A DNA stretch of 64,000 bases from Welwitschia mirabilis (Eukaryota > Gnetophyta > Gnetopsida > Welwitschiales): the NCBI GenBank assembly GCA_051453625.1, contig JBOZIK010000001.1, forward strand, positions 32,822,226-32,886,225. Reading direction: 5' to 3'. The notes under the pieces are model-generated. The model did not search any database and was not told where the DNA came from. It saw only the letters and a program-made list of their open reading frames with translations. Of the stretch, positions 1-12,660 are shown in pieces. Both the position numbers and the translations under genes were made by a program. Position 1 is the stretch's first letter. Each line of letters starts with the position of its first letter.

Positions 1-1010
1 AACAAATAATTTTCTTAAGTTTAAAGGAATCCCCTGATATTTGACTGGGAGGGATCGTTCAGTAAAACCCAGCTGAAGGAGGAGTCTTTTTTTTTCAATT
101 TGCGGGATACCTCCAAAGAAATCTTGGCTTTTCAACCCATTTGCTTGCAGACTTGAGACCTGTGAAAAGTGTAGAAGAGATGACTTTAACAATCGAATGG
201 AGCTGATGTCTCCTCTACTAAACAGGAAGAGATCATCCACATAACATAGATGAGTGATCTTCAGCCTATTGCATTTTGGGTAAAAGTGGAATGAAGGATN
301 NNNNNNNNNNNNNNNNNNNNNNNNNNNNNNNNNNNNNNNNNNNNNNNNNNNNNNNNNNNNNNNNNNNNNNNNNNNNNNNNNNNNNNNNNNNNNNNNNNNN
401 NNNNNNNNNNNNNNNNNNNNNNNNNNNNNNNNNNNNNNNNNNNNNNNNNNNNNNNNNNNNNNNNNNNNNNNNNNNNNNNNNNNNNNNNNNNNNNNNNNNN
501 NNNNNNNNNNNNNNNNNNNNNNNNNNNNNNNNNNNNNNNNNNNNNNNNNNNNNNNNNNNNNNNNNNNNNNNNNNNNNNNNNNNNNNNNNNNNNNNNNNNN
601 NNNNNNNNNNNNNNNNNNNNNNNNNNNNNNNNNNNNNNNNNNNNNNNNNNNNNNNNNNNNNNNNNNNNNNNNNNNNNNNNNNNNNNNNNNNNNNNNNNNN
701 NNNNNNNNNNNNNNNNNNNNNNNNNNNNNNNNNNNNNNNNNNNNNNNNNNNGGTCAAAAGTCTGAAGCACTTAATGGGTTATTGATTTTGATGATTAACG
801 CGATCATAGTGGAATTTGTACTTGTTGGCATTTTCCCATTGCTGAAAAATGATTTTATTGCTGTACAGACATCTTGACCTACTATATCCCAAGCTAATTT
901 AAAGAATTTCACTAAAAATCCATCTGGACCTAGGGATTTGTCATTTCCAATCGAGAAGATAGCATCTTTTAAACTACATGAAATACGTAAAGCAATTTTA
1001 AACTTTAACC
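1..1010 (-). mobile_element. L1-type LINE fragment, reverse transcriptase (degenerate, runs off left edge)
   Basis: Reading the minus strand, 987-754 encodes the start of a non-LTR reverse transcriptase (residues such as SIGNDKSLGPDGF, then FFKLAWDIVG and STMIALI). After a 452-base N gap, 299-1 encodes the palm and thumb, with the catalytic motif YVDD at 243-232 followed by LFLFSRGD and, further on, KYQGIPL. The gap length is close to what separates these motifs in intact L1-clade ORF2 proteins, so this is probably one element. In the SDF-R-P motif the expected Arg codon is TGA (a CGA to TGA change), so it is a pseudogene. The endonuclease and ORF1 are not visible upstream; sequence beyond about 1010 is unrelated. 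Family membership is firm, boundaries are not. Confidence 0.85.
300..751. other. assembly gap (452 N)
   Basis: Run of N inside the LINE reverse transcriptase. The length is not a round number, so it may be an estimated size. Confidence 0.99.
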
Positions 1011-1045
1011 AATAAAAAAAAAAACCATGAAAATGGAACTTGTAA

Positions 1046-1145
1046 NNNNNNNNNNNNNNNNNNNNNNNNNNNNNNNNNNNNNNNNNNNNNNNNNNNNNNN
1101 NNNNNNNNNNNNNNNNNNNNNNNNNNNNNNNNNNNNNNNNNNNNN
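1046..1145. other. assembly gap (100 N) with duplicated flanks
   Basis: A nominal 100-base gap. The last 22 bases before it (1024-1045) recur at 1166-1187 just after it, so the two contig ends probably overlap. Confidence 0.97.
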
Positions 1146-1438
1146 TTAACCACCCCCCCCCCCCACCATGAAAATGGAACTTGTAACCATATGTTACTTG
1201 AATTAGATTACAACAATATATGTGGTTCCTTGGAGGATGATAATAATTTATCATGTTCATTGAAGGTTACAATAGATATGCAATTTTTTATTTTCTAAGA
1301 GTGAAATCCTTAACTCTTGTAACCTTTCAAATATACAAATATTATGTTGAAAAGGAAATAGGGAAACTACATAAAAGACTAGGAATAGATGACAGGAAAA
1401 GATATCTTGTTTTTTACCTTTTTTTTATTTTTTAGTTA

Positions 1439-1538
1439 NNNNNNNNNNNNNNNNNNNNNNNNNNNNNNNNNNNNNNNNNNNNNNNNNNNNNNNNNNNNNN
1501 NNNNNNNNNNNNNNNNNNNNNNNNNNNNNNNNNNNNNN
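1439..1538. other. assembly gap (100 N) in a T-rich tract with duplicated flanks
   Basis: Both sides carry the same T-rich string ending in TTTTTTAGTTA (before the gap at about 1411-1438, after it at 1539-1566). A homopolymer-rich break in assembly is likely. Confidence 0.95.
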
Positions 1539-1566
1539 TTTTCCTTATTTTTTTATTTTTTAGTTA

Positions 1567-2689
1567 AATAAGAAGGTAATATCTACATTTATGGGAATAA
1601 GTGCATTGCTAACAATAAGAGTGTTAGCTCTTCAAAATAGAATCTCTACGAAGGAAAATAATGTGTTAACATAGAGTTTTAGAATTTTCTAAGAAAATAG
1701 AATATCAGGCATGAAATAACTCTAGTCTACATACCCAGAGCACAAAAAATGTACAATGGAAGAATAAAACCTTAGTAGAGAATGTGAGAACATAATTCCA
1801 TACTACAATAATTCCAATCAATCTATGCTTGAAGTCCCTAAGCATTACAACTTCTTTATTAAAGAATTTTCTTACTATCAAGGTAAATGTTAAAACTCCT
1901 AGTTTAAACATTTATAGTTCATTGAATTTATATGGTATGTTCACTTTCTAGATGAGGAATGTAGAAAATTGTATAATAAAACATAGTTGTATGCTTATTT
2001 GTTTACAACTCAAACTACAAAGCCTCTTGAGTATGGGATAGCAAAACGAGGAAGATGATAAGATCCAAAGACATATTCAGAGAAAACATGATGTTGAATT
2101 GAGGAAAAGATCATGGACCTACTAATTGAAAAGGGGATAATAAAATCAACTAATACAAAATCAGTCAATATAAGACTTATAAGTAAATGTCCAAGATTCA
2201 CAAAATTAATCACTCACTTCTAAAATCAAAGAAGACACCAAGCATGAGCTAAAGCTTGATAACATGGAACATGTTCAAATAAAATTTTGTTTTATGGAAC
2301 TTAATATTAATACAAGGAAATCGTCTAAAGTAACCAATCAAAAAACCATATTTGACGAAATGAACCTAGAGACAATTCCAAAAAACTAAAATACTTTATT
2401 AAACAACTTACAGACATAAAAATAAATGAAATATTAATAACTAAAAGTAATAAAAACATGTTAAAACATGACTTATCTCAAAAAGTATATAATATCAAAG
2501 GAGAATAAAGTTTTTCAAATCCCTCATTAACGAGAATCCATATAAGATGAAATAGATAAAATTAAAAATATGGACATGTGAAAAATTAAAAACCCACTTA
2601 TCAATTACAAATGAATATTATAGACCCTGCGACTTCAGATACAATAGTAAATAAATATTTTGTAAGATACATAGCTAACAATTTTCAGT
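1567..2689. other. AT-rich sequence, nothing recognised
   Basis: No coding motif or clear repeat seen. The right part may be the decayed upstream half of the copia relic that becomes recognisable at about 2690. Confidence 0.5.
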
Positions 2690-3960
2690 TAGAGAAAAGG
2701 ACTTGATTATAAAAAATCATATCCAGAACAAAAATATAAATCATATGATCCATTTTACCTCTAGCTACAAAAAATATTTGGAAATTATTTCATCTTGATA
2801 TCAAATCAATGTTTTTGTATATAGAATTGTTGAAAACCCTCTATGTTTAATAACCTACGTCTTTGAAGAACCAAATAATGAAAATAAAATTTGTAGATTG
2901 AAAAGGTCCTTATGTAAGTTAAAACAAGCACCCAAAACCTAGTATATTAAGATAGATAAGTTTGTTTAACAACTTAAATTTAAAAAGTGAAACATTAATA
3001 ATAATCTTTATATTCTTGAAACCACAAAAATTACTGAAACAGTGATACTTTTTTAATATGTTGATCAGTAGCCAAATCGAGAAGGCTAAGTATAGTTTAA
3101 CAATTCATGATGCCAAACTCAAGACGACCAAGTTACTTTCTCTAAAGACAATGTAGCAAAAAGACATAATTCACATGTTTATGGAGAAGTGTGCTAAGGA
3201 AATCCTGATAGAATTTGAATTTACCTAATTTAATCTACTTTTATTCCCTCTGAAGCCTGGAATAAGAATCTTAAAGGTAATATGGAACCTATAGTTGTAA
3301 CGCAATATTAGACTGACTAGAAGATTAATCTATCTGACCAACACTAGACTTGATATCACATTCATCAATAATAAACTTGCAAAAATAAAGAAAAACCCAA
3401 CAAAATTTCATCTTAATGCAGTGAAAAGAATATTATAGTATGTACTTAAAACAATAAAAAATATGGAATTTGAAAGATATTGTGATGCATTTTGGACAAG
3501 TGAAAAATAAATAAGAACTTCAATCACATGATACATAGTTATATACTATGACAATATAATCTCCTACCTAATCTAAAAGCAAAAACTAATTGCCTCATTT
3601 CTAAAAAAAAGTTAAAGATATAGCCATCACTGCTCTATGTCGTGAATTTAGTAGATACATTAGGTTGTAATTTAAGTTCGTAAAAAAAATCTTACTTAAA
3701 AAATCAAACTTCATATACCAATTGACTAAGATAATGCGATTGTTATCAATATAATCAAATATCCAATTTTTCATAAAAGAACCAAACATACTGATATACA
3801 AAACCACTTCAACATGGAACTAGCTTATAGATATTCTCACCAAAGTATTAGAACCTATAAACTTCAATGGATGTCTCAACTATGTATTACCCAATGATTA
3901 AGAGTTTGTTGAGGCATGCTAGAAAATTATTCAAGATACATCTTTTACTAAGATGAACTT
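2690..3960 (+). pseudogene. Ty1/copia pol relic: reverse transcriptase and RNase H
   Basis: Scattered but collinear copia polymerase motifs are readable across frames. A GLDYKKSYPE-like stretch opens the reverse transcriptase near 2700. LKRSLCKLKQAPK lies near 2900-2940, followed by NNNLYILE near 3000. RLIYLTNTRLDITFINNKL lies near 3325-3380 and KNPTKFHLNAVKRIL near 3390-3440. The RNase H end IFHKRTKHTDIQNHF lies near 3764-3810, and KVLEPINFNG follows near 3845. Many stops and frameshifts make it non-functional. The catalytic YVDD region near 3050 is not intact (a Gln replaces the second Asp). No LTRs could be assigned. It is more decayed than the copia element at 11842-16345 and belongs to a different lineage by motif wording. 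Confidence 0.8.
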
Positions 3961-5775
3961 TTTCAAAGACAAAACATATGCAATGAAACTTTTAGCTCCA
4001 TTCTAATTGATGAGACTTTAAAATCTATCTTCATTGGATATGTAACTTATTTTATTTTGCAATTAATAATTACAAACTCTTAATTTATTTACTAATTAAT
4101 ACATAACAACTCAGATATAAAATGCCATGTGACTCAATGCAATCCTATATTTACTTAATTCTCACATTCAAGTATATGTAGATGATGAATTATTATATTT
4201 ATTAAATTTTATTATTATTTAATTCTAATTGTTGTATTATAATTGCTTATGATGTTTATTTTATATGTTCTTACTTTCTAGTTATAAACATTCTTTACTT
4301 CTGCTTTCATCCATTGCTCTTTCTTGTGATCAGAGCAACATTTCTTACATCTACCATTTTTTAAATATTCAAGGTTGTAACACATGTCTGGATATCATGT
4401 TTGCATATGTAAAATGCATATCTTTATCTTTATTTGGTTTTGGTTTATATTTTCGTTTTCAAAATCACTTATTTTATGCGTGGTAGATTATATTATAACA
4501 TTTTGATGATTTCAAGGATGTCAAATTATTGCCTTATATCTTCTCTCTTTTTTCTTCTTTTCAATACATGCTAGATATATAAATTAAGAACCTATACTTT
4601 GAAATGCATATTATAGTTTAGTTTTGTGTTGTGATATAACATACCTTATGCATTTAAGGATGTGTTTAGACTTTAAATAACTCTTACTTATGTTAAACTT
4701 GAATGTTCAAGTTTTAACCATGCATTTTTAATAAGCTAAAAGTTGATTTTTATTAAATTACAATCTGTTTTAAGTTCATTTAGCCATAGATGATTTCATC
4801 CCTCACTTCTCATTATTTTTCATATAAACAACTAAACAAACATTTATTTTTCACATATGAGTTACATTATACTTAATGGTTATATTCATTTTTCATATAT
4901 CGTTGGGGAGGGTAGGGGAATGTTCAACTCAAAATGTTTGGTAATCATACCTACCATAGAGGTGCAACCACCTATAACCTCAAAAATGGCACCTGTAACC
5001 TCACAAATGGGAGACAATGTATCCCACCAATTGGACTATTACCCCATTAGCCATTTTTCATACAAGATGATCTCTTATATGCATTTTTTTTTTTAAATGT
5101 TTTATATGTCTAAGCATTTTTGTGAACGATTTTGTACATAATCTTCTTCCATTTAACCATACTCTTAAATACATAAATTTCGTTCTCTATAGATAATATT
5201 TCTAATGTGGTTTGATTAAGTAAATTTTTAAATACGGTTTTTTACCCTATATATACACATATTATGTTTTTAAACTAAATATATGTGGATACAATCTTAT
5301 AACCTCAAAAAAGCGAATTAATATATGAGTGTTAAATAACAAAAATATATGAACCTTGTATCTTACTCATTTATTCAATCTTCTTTTCTCAAGTGGTATG
5401 TATTAGATCTCCTAATGTTGTTTCTATCACGTTAGTTCCTCAAAAATATGTAGCTTATGTGATTAGGAAAAGTTCTATTTCTAATAAATCATAGGTCCAA
5501 GTTTTAGGAGCTTGTGCAACATAGTTCTAATGCATATCATAAATATTTTATGTTTTGGAAACTTGATAGTTTATCTATAGGCGATATAAACTCTTTTTAT
5601 AGCTCCATCATAAAGGTCTTGAATAAGAGTAATATATTTAGCTGGAATTACTTTCTTAGCTCCCCCAAATTATACCGTTAGGAACTTGTGATGAGAATCC
5701 TTCAATGGTTGTGTTAACAAGAAGATGGTCTTCATATTGTTCTTTTTGGTATGACTTCAAGCTAGTTTTCTACCA
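3961..5775. other. AT-rich sequence without recognisable genes
   Basis: Low-complexity AT-rich DNA. A hydrophobic ORF at 4265-4486 shows no family motif and is probably chance. No LTR partner for the upstream copia relic was found. Confidence 0.5.
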
Positions 5776-5968
5776 ATAGGATGGTAGTCCAATTGGTAAG
5801 ATACTAATTTCTCATTTAGGAGATTATGTGTTTGAACCTTTAAAGGCACTACTTGGCATATTATCAAACCCTAAGTGTGATTTAATCATTTTTTTGGGCA
5901 ACTATGATAGATGTACTTGTGGCAGAATGTACAACCACTATAAGATTTGTGTTTGACAACCCCCAAAT
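5776..5968 (+). mobile_element. tRNA-derived SINE-like element, copy A
   Basis: About 195 bp. An A-box-like start (ATGGTAGTCCAATTGG, from 5781) and a B-box-like GTGTTTGAACC about 45 bp later are followed by a non-tRNA body with GGCA..TAT and a tail close to TTTGACAACCCCC. The same order is found in copies B to F. Shared box spacing and length suggest a polymerase III SINE family. Confidence 0.55.
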
Positions 5969-6167
5969 TAGTTTTTTAAAACATTGATTCTCATATCAAC
6001 CTTTGTTCCATTGCTCTTTCTCATAACTTCATCATATGGTTCATAAGCTTGATTCACCTATAGCTACCATAATTCTGAACATGTCCCTTCTTTTGATATA
6101 TTAGTGCCATAATACTTCTCCTTCATTTGTCAAACATTCTTCCATCCTCTTGGATTTGGTTTTTTGT

Positions 6168-6342
6168 TAAAAGGGGACGTCAAACTTGAATTTCTAGTTA
6201 TTATATTTGCCTTCATCGAAATGAATGATTTAACTATACTTAAGGCCTTATAACATACCAATTGGATCATCCAAGGATTTGAACCCATGACCTTCTAAGT
6301 GGGAAACAAGTGTCCCACCACTTAGACCACCACTTTATTAGC
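6168..6342 (-). mobile_element. tRNA-derived SINE-like element, copy B (minus strand)
   Basis: On the minus strand it starts with GTGGTGGTCTAAGTGGTGGG (A-box region), has the B-box-like GGGTTCAAATCC, then TATAAGGCCTTAAG, and ends in AAGTTTGACGTCCCC near 6170. It is the only inverted member of the six copies. Confidence 0.6.
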
Positions 6343-6963
6343 AAGGTTTTGTTAAATAATTATGTTAGCCATGTAAGGCCTTATTATCCATAATTTTCCA
6401 TACCTCTTAAGCAATACAGTCTAAACCACCAACATTTTTATTCCTTGTAAACCAACAGTGTTCCTGCCTTGTCTAAATGAACAGGGAGTAAGTAACTCAA
6501 ATTCAAAACTACCTCAGTAAGGATGGCCTAATTTTTACCCTTAAAACCAGGAAACAAGTAACTCAAGTCAAAAACTAAAGGAAGATTCCTGCAAATATCC
6601 TTTTGGTTTAACGAAATCCAAAGTAGCTAACAATCATAACATGAAAATGAATGGTACGAATGTTAACAATTAAAATAAACAGATTTATCTAAACTAAGAG
6701 CAGAACAGAACGGCGAGGATGACAGCATCGGTTTGGAAACACTTTCAAAGGCTAGTTGCAGAAAGGACAAAATGAAAACAACACCGCATGAAAGCGAAGT
6801 CGCTTCCAGAATTGGACGAATTTATTGAAAACGGAGCGCACAGAATGAAATGACAGCACAAAATCGAAGGGATACTCCCCCGACTCCAAAAAACGCCTTC
6901 CAGGGGGCTTTTATGACGCCATCCGCAAATGCCGGGTATCTGTGCTCATGGCACAGCCTGCTC

Positions 6964-6970
6964 TATAAAA
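6964..6970 (+). promoter_or_regulatory. TATA box of the TPR gene
   Basis: TATAAAA follows a locally GC- and CpG-richer stretch (about 6700-6960) that contrasts with the AT-rich surroundings. Transcription would begin near 6995, giving a leader of about 210 nt before the ATG at 7204. Confidence 0.6.
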
Positions 6971-7203
6971 CGACGCTTACTCCTCTTCTATGCTTCCCAG
7001 CTCAACCCCTGCAAATCCTTTCACATTTACTGTTTCGATACTTGAGAAAATCTTTAAACAAGATTTTATCAATCTGCATGCTCTGTCATATTTCTTCAGC
7101 TCCTGGTGATATAGCCTAAAAGGAATAGGACCAAAGCTTTCTTTTGAAGAATTCTGATCAGAAACTAGGATAATATTTACAATAATCCTGTCAGAAGGCT
7201 CTC

Positions 7204-8017
7204 ATGATGTTCCTATTAACTTCTCCCAATTCCCTGACTACCTCCTCCCTCGGCCTTTGCCCTTTTCCAAGCCAATCAGGCTTCTGCATCCGCGTCCCCA
7301 ACCGCACGAGCTTCACAGGCGAAAAGATCCGAAGAAGTCCTTCCGGAAGCTTTCGGAACTCCCTGGGTTTTGAAAGCAAAATTTCGAGCTCCGTAAATAA
7401 GGATTTCTTTGACGAATTAGAACCGGACACAGACAATAATATTACAGATCGAAGCCTTCCGGAGAATCATGTTTCTTTCCATGAGAAAATGCTCAAACTG
7501 GAACCTGGAAACCCTTTGTTTCTCAGAAATTATGCCAAATTCCTTGAAGAGGTACGAGTTTTCAAATTTTAGTTACTCTAAACTCTGAATTCAGTGGATA
7601 TTTCACAAAGTTTCTTTTCCATGTTTGCTTACGGAAGACAGCGTGTTTCAGGTCGTAGGCGATCTCGACAAAGCGGAAGAATATTACGAGCGAGCTATCG
7701 TTGCGAATCCTAGCGACGGCGAAGTGCTTTCTCTCTACGCCGATTTCATCTGGGAAAATCACAGAGACCTCAAGCGCGCAGAGAATTACTTCCTTCAGGC
7801 CATGCAAGCAAACCCTAACGACAGGTAATGCCTACTCCATCCTCCAGCATTTCGAATTCGTCTTTTAAGCTTTTCTGCATCTTTAAATCCGCCTAAACTC
7901 CTTATCGTTTGGCGTTACAGCTATGTCTTATCTGCTTATGCTTACTTCCTCTGGAACACGGAAGATGAAGGAGACGCAAAGCTCTTACCTTCTGTTTCTG
8001 CAGATTCCAGGGATTGA
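7204..8017 (+). CDS. TPR-like protein with probable N-terminal targeting region (3 exons)
   Basis: Exons 7204-7551, 7652-7824 and 7921-8017 join to 205 residues. All junctions have GT/AG borders and the phase is kept. Residues 1-70 are Ser/Thr-rich with scattered basic residues and few acidic ones, which resembles a plastid transit peptide (inference). Residues about 90-195 form TPR-like helical pairs: LEPGNPLFLRNYAKFLEE (exon 1), GDLDKAEEYYERAIVANPSD and VLSLYADFIWENHRDLKRAE (exon 2), YVLSAYAYFLWNTEDEGD (exon 3). This arrangement matches a plant-specific TPR-like superfamily, as in Arabidopsis At1g80130-like proteins, whose molecular role I do not know. Members are often longer at the N terminus, so this one is short. 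The introns are only 100 and 96 bp. The ATG at 7204 is the first in frame after the TATA box, and a second ATG follows directly. Intact reading frame and local base composition argue for a live gene. Confidence 0.85.
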
Positions 8018-8360
8018 AGTGCCGACGAGTGTACAATCTGATGTCCGCAAGCACGTTCTTCGCAATCTGCTATAAGGACCACAGTGAATCTGCTATAAAG
8101 GACCACAGGGAACGCATTTTCCAAAATATGTGCGTAAAAAGAACGGAAGAGGATGGAGTTGAAGGCAGCATGGCAAAGGGAGAGTGGCATCCGATCGGAT
8201 TCCTGCGATGCAGCTGCTTGTGCCGGCGAACAAAGAGTCCTTCACTGTGAGTGGCATGGATCGGCGCCTACTCTGCAGTGTTTTGTCGTAATGTACAACG
8301 GCAATAAGTGTATGCACTATAAAATAGATTTAATAATAAAAAGGTTTAAATAAGTAGAGT
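8018..8360 (+). promoter_or_regulatory. probable 3' UTR and poly(A) region of the TPR gene
   Basis: The higher GC content of the gene continues to about 8310. AATAAA at 8335-8340 is preceded by TGTA motifs at about 8293 and 8309, a normal plant poly(A) arrangement. A short direct near-repeat (AATCTGCTATAAGGACCACA at about 8064 and again with one extra A at about 8087) lies inside. Short ORFs here have no recognisable content. Confidence 0.5.
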
Positions 8361-9836
8361 AGAGTAGTGCTTATGTGACTTTTAGTTGTGAGGTCATTTT
8401 TAAGAGGAGTAATGTAACTTTATGGTTGTGAGTTCCATTTTCAAAAATATGTTTCTTAACCTAAAAAAGAAAAAGAAGGCTTAACTTATAATTTATCCTT
8501 AAGGTATTAAAAATATAAAATATATTTTATTCTTGTTTAATATTTAAAACATTAGAGCTTATTTGAGATGTATGAATGTACTTTTTTATATATATCAAAT
8601 CACAAGTCACCCTGTAAATTATAGGACTTCATATACTATAACTAGTAAACACCCTGCATCTTAGCTCTTGGAAACAATACAAAGTTAGAATACATTAATG
8701 TGAGATTTGTTTTAATTACAAGTTTTCAAAGTAGATGACATAGGCTGCATAACACATTTCATTCACATTTATATGCATATTTGCCTTAGTTTTCTAAAGA
8801 ATAAGAATTACAGTAACTTATAACTACTAATCTTCTCAATTCTCTTGGGTTAGTAAGGGAGAAGGTCCTTATTGTATAAAGTATAATGAAAAATAGGGGT
8901 CCATTCCATAGAAGGGTATGATTTAAGCTTACTTTTGTAATTATTATTCATTTCTTTCAACACTTATGTTATCCAACTAAGTTAACAGGCATCTAGCATA
9001 ATTTTGGAATGAGCATGAATTCATCTAAAAGTATAGTAGTTAGTAAATAAAAGTCAAAAACACGTTATGAAAATTGCATTATGATGACTATTGAGTAAGA
9101 TCTTGATTGATAATAATTATTAAAAGACGTTTTATTCATAGAAATCATGCTTTATTAAAAAAAAGCATAAATTTAAAAAGGTATATTATAAACGAAGGTA
9201 TGAGTTCACTTACGTCAGGAAGCTTTATGAAACAATTAAGAGTCTGACAAGTTTTAAACTTAATGGAAATGCAATTCAAAGTATGGTTGAAAGGTGTAGA
9301 AATGATGAAAAAAGATGTTTTGCATGGAGACTTCTACTCATAATCCTATGGTACAAGGTTTAAAGGGCACAAAAGACAAAGTGGCTCTTTGGTCTGTAAT
9401 TTTTGGGGAATGGAGAAATGTAGTAAGAGTCCAATTAGGAATTTGAGCCTTTGGCAGATTTGGATATCTTATTTTTACTAACATGTAGATACAAATATAA
9501 TAGTAGTAACAAAGGGAAATTTTAGCTTTTAGAACAGGTCTAGACAAAACACAAGCAATAATGAGAAATTTTGTCTTTCAATCTAGATCAAATAATAGTA
9601 ATAGTGGAAAATTCTAGCTTCTTTAGTTTCAGACCTAAAAAGATAGTATAATTGATCCATTGTCATTCGCTTTAGACTCCAGTTATTATTCTAACTCATT
9701 GACACGTTTATCACTTTAGTCGCTTAAATGTCTAATCTTATTTCTTGTCATGAAGATGTTGTAGTCATTGGTGCCTTTTGTGATCCTTTAATCGAAAAAC
9801 ATTTTTCATTTCTTGTTCAAAATAATAATAATAATA

Positions 9837-9872
<36 letters not shown>

Positions 9873-11841
9873 TATTTAAAGGAAAAAAGAAGATATGAGT
9901 TCAGTCCTGACTGAATGAGTGTAAAAAATCATGTCTTGAATGACATATAAAACTTGTTTCTTTGAATATTTAGATTCAGTGTTGTATTTTTTAGTGTGGT
10001 TATGGTCAATTAATACATAAAAGAAGCATATTTTCAAGTATTATTTTTGAAAAAATAAACTTTATAAAAACTTTTATGAGTTTAGACTAAATTTGCTTAC
10101 TAGATGTACTCAAACATAAAATCTTTTATGAGCACTAACTCTTGTAGGAAATCGTTTTGTTGATATTTAAAGACTTTCAAGTTATTTGTAAACACCTAAG
10201 TAATGTTTCTTCTAAAATTCAAAAATTGATTTTCTATTTTGTATCTAAAACTAAGTTGTACATTCCTTTTACATGTTAGACTCCATTTCAATCTCTAGTT
10301 CAACCATTTGTAAATTACACTAATTAATGTTTCTTTTCATCTTTTAATGTTTTCTTTCATCTTTTAACCACATACCTCAACATAGTTCATGTAATCTTCA
10401 ACTCTTAAAGCTCTAATTATCATCTAGTATTTTACTTTTATAATATCTTCAGTTGTTAATCTTCCATTTGTCATTTTGATCATCTAGCTTAACTCTCTAA
10501 TTTTCTCAATTTTATTGAATAAAACCTTTACACAAATTTCACAAAAAAAATCATACTAACAGTTATTTTTTGAGGGATCATATTAGTATTAATAACTTGT
10601 TTCCTTTGCTAATAAAAAAAGAATCTAAAAATTTTAACTAATGTAAAGCTTTGATCTTCTCTTCCATGCCTTTTTTTTTAATACTTTTTCCTATTCTTTT
10701 ATGGATACAATGGAATCAACACCTTAATAAATTTGTTTATCTTTTGATTTTAGATTGTGTAAAGAATCTTATCATTTTTCATTCTAGGTTGTGTAAGGAA
10801 TCTTATCATTTAAAAAACACAAGCGATTACAATACTTGTTTGTACTTCTTTTAGTTTATTCTTCCTTTTTTTCCCTGTGTTTCTTAAAAGACAAATTTTA
10901 GAAAGGAAAACAATGAGAACGAGATAAACTAATTAGGACTATGAAATATTTGGGATGCCTTTCTAACCTTCAACTTTATTTAAAAATTGATTTTGATGTT
11001 ATTACAGATTGTTGTAAACTTTATCATTTAAATAGAAATTTATTAAATTAATCAATTATGTATGTATTATGTATTTAAAAAATTAAGATTTATTAAAACG
11101 ATTGATGTAGCAACAATGTCTCCATGAGACATTTGAAAGTATAATTTGAAAAAAACAATTTATACTATGTAATTATTATTCTTTACTAATTCAAATGCAA
11201 TAAGAAGAATTACTAATTTAAATGCAATAAGAAGAAATCACTCAAAGGGTAATATGAAAAATAAAATTGAGACCATTCAAACCTCTAGTGATCAATTTAG
11301 GTATTATAGTTGAAGTTACAAATCTCTTGAAAGAACTAAAATATGATATTCTTATTCCAAATTCTTAGTTCTATCTCTATAATATCTCTTGTGATTCTTA
11401 CCTACTTTATAGCTATAAAGAGTAACACTATGTTCCATGATAATGAAAAACAATTTATTGAGGCTTTGTGTGTAGAAATTTCATAATTTTAATGTTAAAT
11501 AAAATGATCTTTCATGTAATTTAACATATCGAGAGCTTTCAAAATGATTTCTTAAAATATCATACATTTAATTCTAACAACATATGGGTGTAGAAACAAA
11601 TTTGTAGCTTGAATCTAGTGAGATAACATAAGTTTATTTAATATGATAAGTTGATAAATTTACTTTTTATGTTTAATAAAAAAACTAAAAACTAAAATTG
11701 AAAATTTTCAATTGCATCCACAAAGATATTTAAGATCTATGGGATAAAGATATTATAATTAGAACAACTTGAATATATATTAGTGAAAATAACATAAAAT
11801 AGATGAAGGAAAATGGAGAATTAATACAAACTTTCTTGCTA
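8361..11841. other. AT-rich intergenic DNA, no gene recognised
   Basis: Apart from a trinucleotide microsatellite and a 25-bp tandem duplication (about 11193-11236), nothing recognisable was seen on either strand. The stretch 9200-9420 is slightly more complex, but I could not assign it to a family. Confidence 0.5.
9821..9873. repeat. compound trinucleotide microsatellite (AAT)n(GAT)n
   Basis: About six AAT units run directly into about eleven GAT units. Typical simple sequence repeat, likely length-variable. Confidence 0.95.
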
Positions 11842-12094
11842 TGTTATCCCATCTATCTATCACTTGATGTACATATGTATTATATGTTAGAGGGTCAATG
11901 TTACAAAGTAATGTTGTGTTATAAAGTGAAGTCTTATCAAACCCGAACATCTATGGTTTTGAAGTTCATGTAATCCAACTAATTAATATAAAAAACGAAT
12001 TAGGACCTCATTTGAGTTGTGTGATGAATTTAACATAGTTAAGGGTTTCCACAAGTCTTTTCTATGTTTTCCACTATTACTTACATTTCTACTA
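11842..12094 (+). repeat. 5' LTR of the copia element
   Basis: Begins TGTTATCCC, and shares with 16078-16345 long strings such as ATATGTTAGAGG, TCAATGTTA, AAAGTAATGTTGT and AAGGGTTTCCA. A TATA-like ATTAATATAAAA lies in the second half. The primer-binding site follows directly. Confidence 0.75.
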
Positions 12095-12469
12095 TGATAT
12101 AAGAGAAAAACAATTCTTGGATTGCTAGCAGCTTATTGTAATGTTTTAAGATGTCCTTTTCTTGTCATTTCTTGAAGATGTTTTCTTGGAGATGGCTTGG
12201 GCTTGTGATTGCCTCAGTGTTTTTAGCCTTTTTATGTTGTGGATAGGGTTGTGTTAATATCCTTTACTTATGATAAGCTTGTTTCTTAGTTGTTAACTTT
12301 TTTTAATCTTTCAAAGGAGATGATTTAGTATTGTTTTGTTATTGGTTGTATGATGAAGTGTTTAAAACCTAGTTTTAGGACTTGCCTAGCTTGTTTGATT
12401 AAAATCCCTCTAAGAATCCTTTTGTAGGAATTCTATTGTAACGAGTTTAATACATTTTAGCCTATTTCT

Positions 12470-12660
12470 TCAGATGCAGCTGAGATGATTAAGCATAAGG
12501 AATATGTCAGTATTGTGCATTTTTTGTATAACCTCAAGAATGAATATGAACCTACAAGAGCTCAAATCCTGAGGGGTCCTTCTCTACCATCTCTTTAAAA
12601 GGCTTTTCCTAGATTGAAAAGGCTAAAAATTTTCTGGTCCATATAACCCTTAATTTGATA
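12470..12660 (+). pseudogene. copia gag relic
   Basis: The translation HFLYNLKNEYEPTRAQIL followed by PSLPSL corresponds to the conserved core of copia-type gag polyproteins (UBN2 family: FL..L...YE..R.QIL....PSL). An in-frame TAA follows PSL. No CCHC knuckle could be read downstream. Confidence 0.7.

Noticed and set aside
4265-4486. 73-codon hydrophobic ORF
   Set aside because: No family motif, AT-rich composition, and no promoter or splice context; length is within chance for this composition.
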